Source of the DNA: Thermoplasmata archaeon
GTDB lineage: Archaea > Thermoplasmatota > Thermoplasmata > Lutacidiplasmatales > UBA184
Length of the DNA stretch: 5,525 nucleotides
Direction of reading: 5' to 3'
Assembly: GCA_030040035.1 (NCBI GenBank)
Contig: JASHUJ010000011.1
Span: forward strand, 1 to 5,525
In this document: positions 4,519-5,525 of the stretch, in pieces
Position numbering within the stretch: the first letter of the stretch is position 1
How the letters are laid out: every line of letters starts with the position of its first letter
The notes under the pieces: generated by a model
Told to the model about the DNA's origin: nothing
What the model saw: the letters and a program-made list of their open reading frames with translations, nothing else
Database searches by the model: none
Program-made: the position numbers and the translations under genes

Positions 4519-5525
4519 ACGCCGTTCGATCCCCGCCAGGCCGGTTCGGCCGCGCCCATCGGAGTGAGGATCGGGTCGGCCCACCCGCCGGGCGTGCGCG
4601 AGAACTGCACGGCCGGAGCGAGGCGTCGCACCCGACCGAGCGGGGTGTCCCGCTCGATCACGTCGGGGGGGAGCAACCGCTGCCGGAGCTTCAGCACGAT
4701 CGGCGCGAGCTCCGCGGGCTTGGTCACTAACGATTCGAACCGCCGGAACGGATTTTCTGCGAACGTCCGCGCTTCGGGCGGGACGAGCCCGAGCGAGAGG
4801 TACCACATCGCGTCGCGCGTGAGGCTGACCGTTACGTGGTAGCTGCCGCCCTCCGTCGCCCGGCGGTAGAGTGCCGCCGCCGCCCCGGCGGCCCCCATGT
4901 ACCCGGTGACGTAGTCGTTGATGAGCGCCGTCGGAGGCATCGACGGTTTCCCATCCTCGCCCTCCGCCATCGCGACGCCCGAGGCCGCCGAGCCGAGCAT
5001 GTCGAAGCCGCCCCGGTCCGACCACGGCCCGCCCCAGCCGTAGCAGCGGACGGTGACGGCGACGATCCCCCGGTGACCCTGGGCGAGCTGCTCGGGAGCG
5101 AATCCGTAGCTCGCGAGCTTGCGACCGCGGAAGTTGTCCACGAAGACGTCCGCGTCCCGCACGAGGGCCCGGGCCCGGAGCACGTTGTCCGGGCGCCGCA
5201 GGTCGAGGTACGTGGATCGGAAGCCGACGTTGGCGTCGTCGTAGACCCACGGATGCTCGAAGTCGTTGACCCGGTTGAACTGGAGGACCTCGGCGCCCTG
5301 CTCGGCGAGCGTTCGGCCGACCACGGGGCCCGCGACGGCGTGCGTCGCCGAGAGGACCCGGACACCCGCGAGCGGCCGGTCGCCCGGGCCGAACGGCTGC
5401 GGATCGCCCGCCGCGATCTTCTGGACGGAGATCACCGGCTCGCTGGCGAGGTACCGGCCCTGCGGGTGCTTCGCCCATTCCTGGGCCGTCCGCGCGATGC
5501 AGATCGTGTGACCGGCTTCGTTCGC
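4515..5525 (-). CDS. CaiB/BaiF family III CoA-transferase, 5' end outside the window (336 aa visible)
   Basis: Enzyme moving CoA between a thioester donor and a carboxylic acid acceptor; the substrate is not deducible. The frame stays open to the window edge. The 30 codons before the internal GTG at 5435 continue family-like sequence (ARTAQEWAKHPQGRYLASEP), so 5435 is not the true start. Visible landmarks, numbered from the first codon at 5525: RPLAGVRVLSATHAVAGPVVG (50-70) with RTLAEQGAEVL (71-81), the Rossmann-like N-terminal segment; YLDLRRPDN (106-114); DADVFVDNFR (124-133); GWGGPWSDRGGFDMLGSAAS (163-182); and LINDYVTGYMGAAGAAAALY (201-220), where D204 (codon 4916-4914) matches the catalytic aspartate that forms the acyl-enzyme in this family. 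The C-terminus (TPLGRVRRLAPAVQFSRTPG) is the normal family ending, so only the N-terminus is missing. A long alanine/glycine run is normal here. Promoter and neighbours upstream are unseen. Confidence 0.92.
   Translation of the reverse strand, partial: ANEAGHTICIARTAQEWAKHPQGRYLASEPVISVQKIAAGDPQPFGPGDRPLAGVRVLSATHAVAGPVVGRTLAEQGAEVLQFNRVNDFEHPWVYDDANVGFRSTYLDLRRPDNVLRARALVRDADVFVDNFRGRKLASYGFAPEQLAQGHRGIVAVTVRCYGWGGPWSDRGGFDMLGSAASGVAMAEGEDGKPSMPPTALINDYVTGYMGAAGAAAALYRRATEGGSYHVTVSLTRDAMWYLSLGLVPPEARTFAENPFRRFESLVTKPAELAPIVLKLRQRLLPPDVIERDTPLGRVRRLAPAVQFSRTPGGWADPILTPMGAAEPAWRGSNGV

Noticed and set aside
3208..5478. A 756-codon minus-strand frame spanning regulator and CoA-transferase
   Set aside because: It is antisense to the AsnC-like gene and out of frame with the CoA-transferase, with Arg/Pro-rich low-complexity content. 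Its equal length to the other long shadow frame is coincidence.
1..5525. CRISPR array, insertion sequence, transposase or attachment site
   Set aside because: No regularly spaced direct repeats, no terminal inverted repeats flanking a gene and no transposase or integrase were seen. The tRNA could be an integration site, but no duplicated 3' tRNA fragment is visible in the window.

Overview
The window is a GC-rich stretch that looks archaeal. The best single argument is the Asn tRNA at the left edge: its T arm only closes if a 32-nt intron is removed from the T loop, and tRNA introns at such non-canonical sites are an archaeal trait. Supporting hints are AT-rich TATA-like elements about 26-30 bp upstream of starts (suggesting leaderless or short-leader mRNAs), archaeal-style winged-helix regulators, and a GAGGT ribosome binding site at the one gene with a clear leader. 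The lineage cannot be fixed from this window. A high-GC Thermoplasmatota-like archaeon is my guess, not a demonstrated fact.

Layout, left to right. (1) 1-99, minus: tRNA-Asn(GTT) with a T-loop intron, its last bases cut off by the window edge. (2) 126-524, minus: a 132-residue winged-helix DNA-binding protein whose stop codon overlaps a TATA-like element placed correctly for the tRNA. (3) 608-1870, minus: a 420-residue CPA2/Kef-type cation:proton antiporter with Glu-Asp at the ion-binding pair. (4) 1871-2203: a 333-bp non-coding gap with the antiporter promoter and a terminator-like hairpin. (5) 2204-3211, minus: a 335-residue secreted protein with signal peptide, Pro-rich linker and an all-beta domain that resembles the glutamic peptidase (eqolisin, G1) fold. 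(6) 3212-3387: a divergent intergenic region with two inverted repeats built on GGAC/GTCC. (7) 3388-4518, plus: a 376-residue regulator with a duplicated AsnC-like layout, [wHTH + alpha/beta domain] x2. (8) 4515-5525, minus: a CaiB/BaiF family III CoA-transferase, N-terminus outside the window. It converges on the regulator so tightly that the two stop codons overlap inside one CTAG.

How the genes may work together (inference). The most suggestive unit is the divergent pair of secreted protein and double AsnC-like regulator. They share one short control region with inverted repeats near both starts, the usual arrangement for a regulator that controls itself and its neighbour. The antiporter and small winged-helix gene form a second co-directional pair separated by 83 bp that holds another GGAC-type palindrome. 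A secreted acid-peptidase-like protein and a proton-coupled antiporter would suit an acidic or ion-stressed niche, but that is speculation. The CoA-transferase has no visible functional tie to the others. The very long Arg/Pro-rich reading frames on both strands are shadows produced by high GC content.
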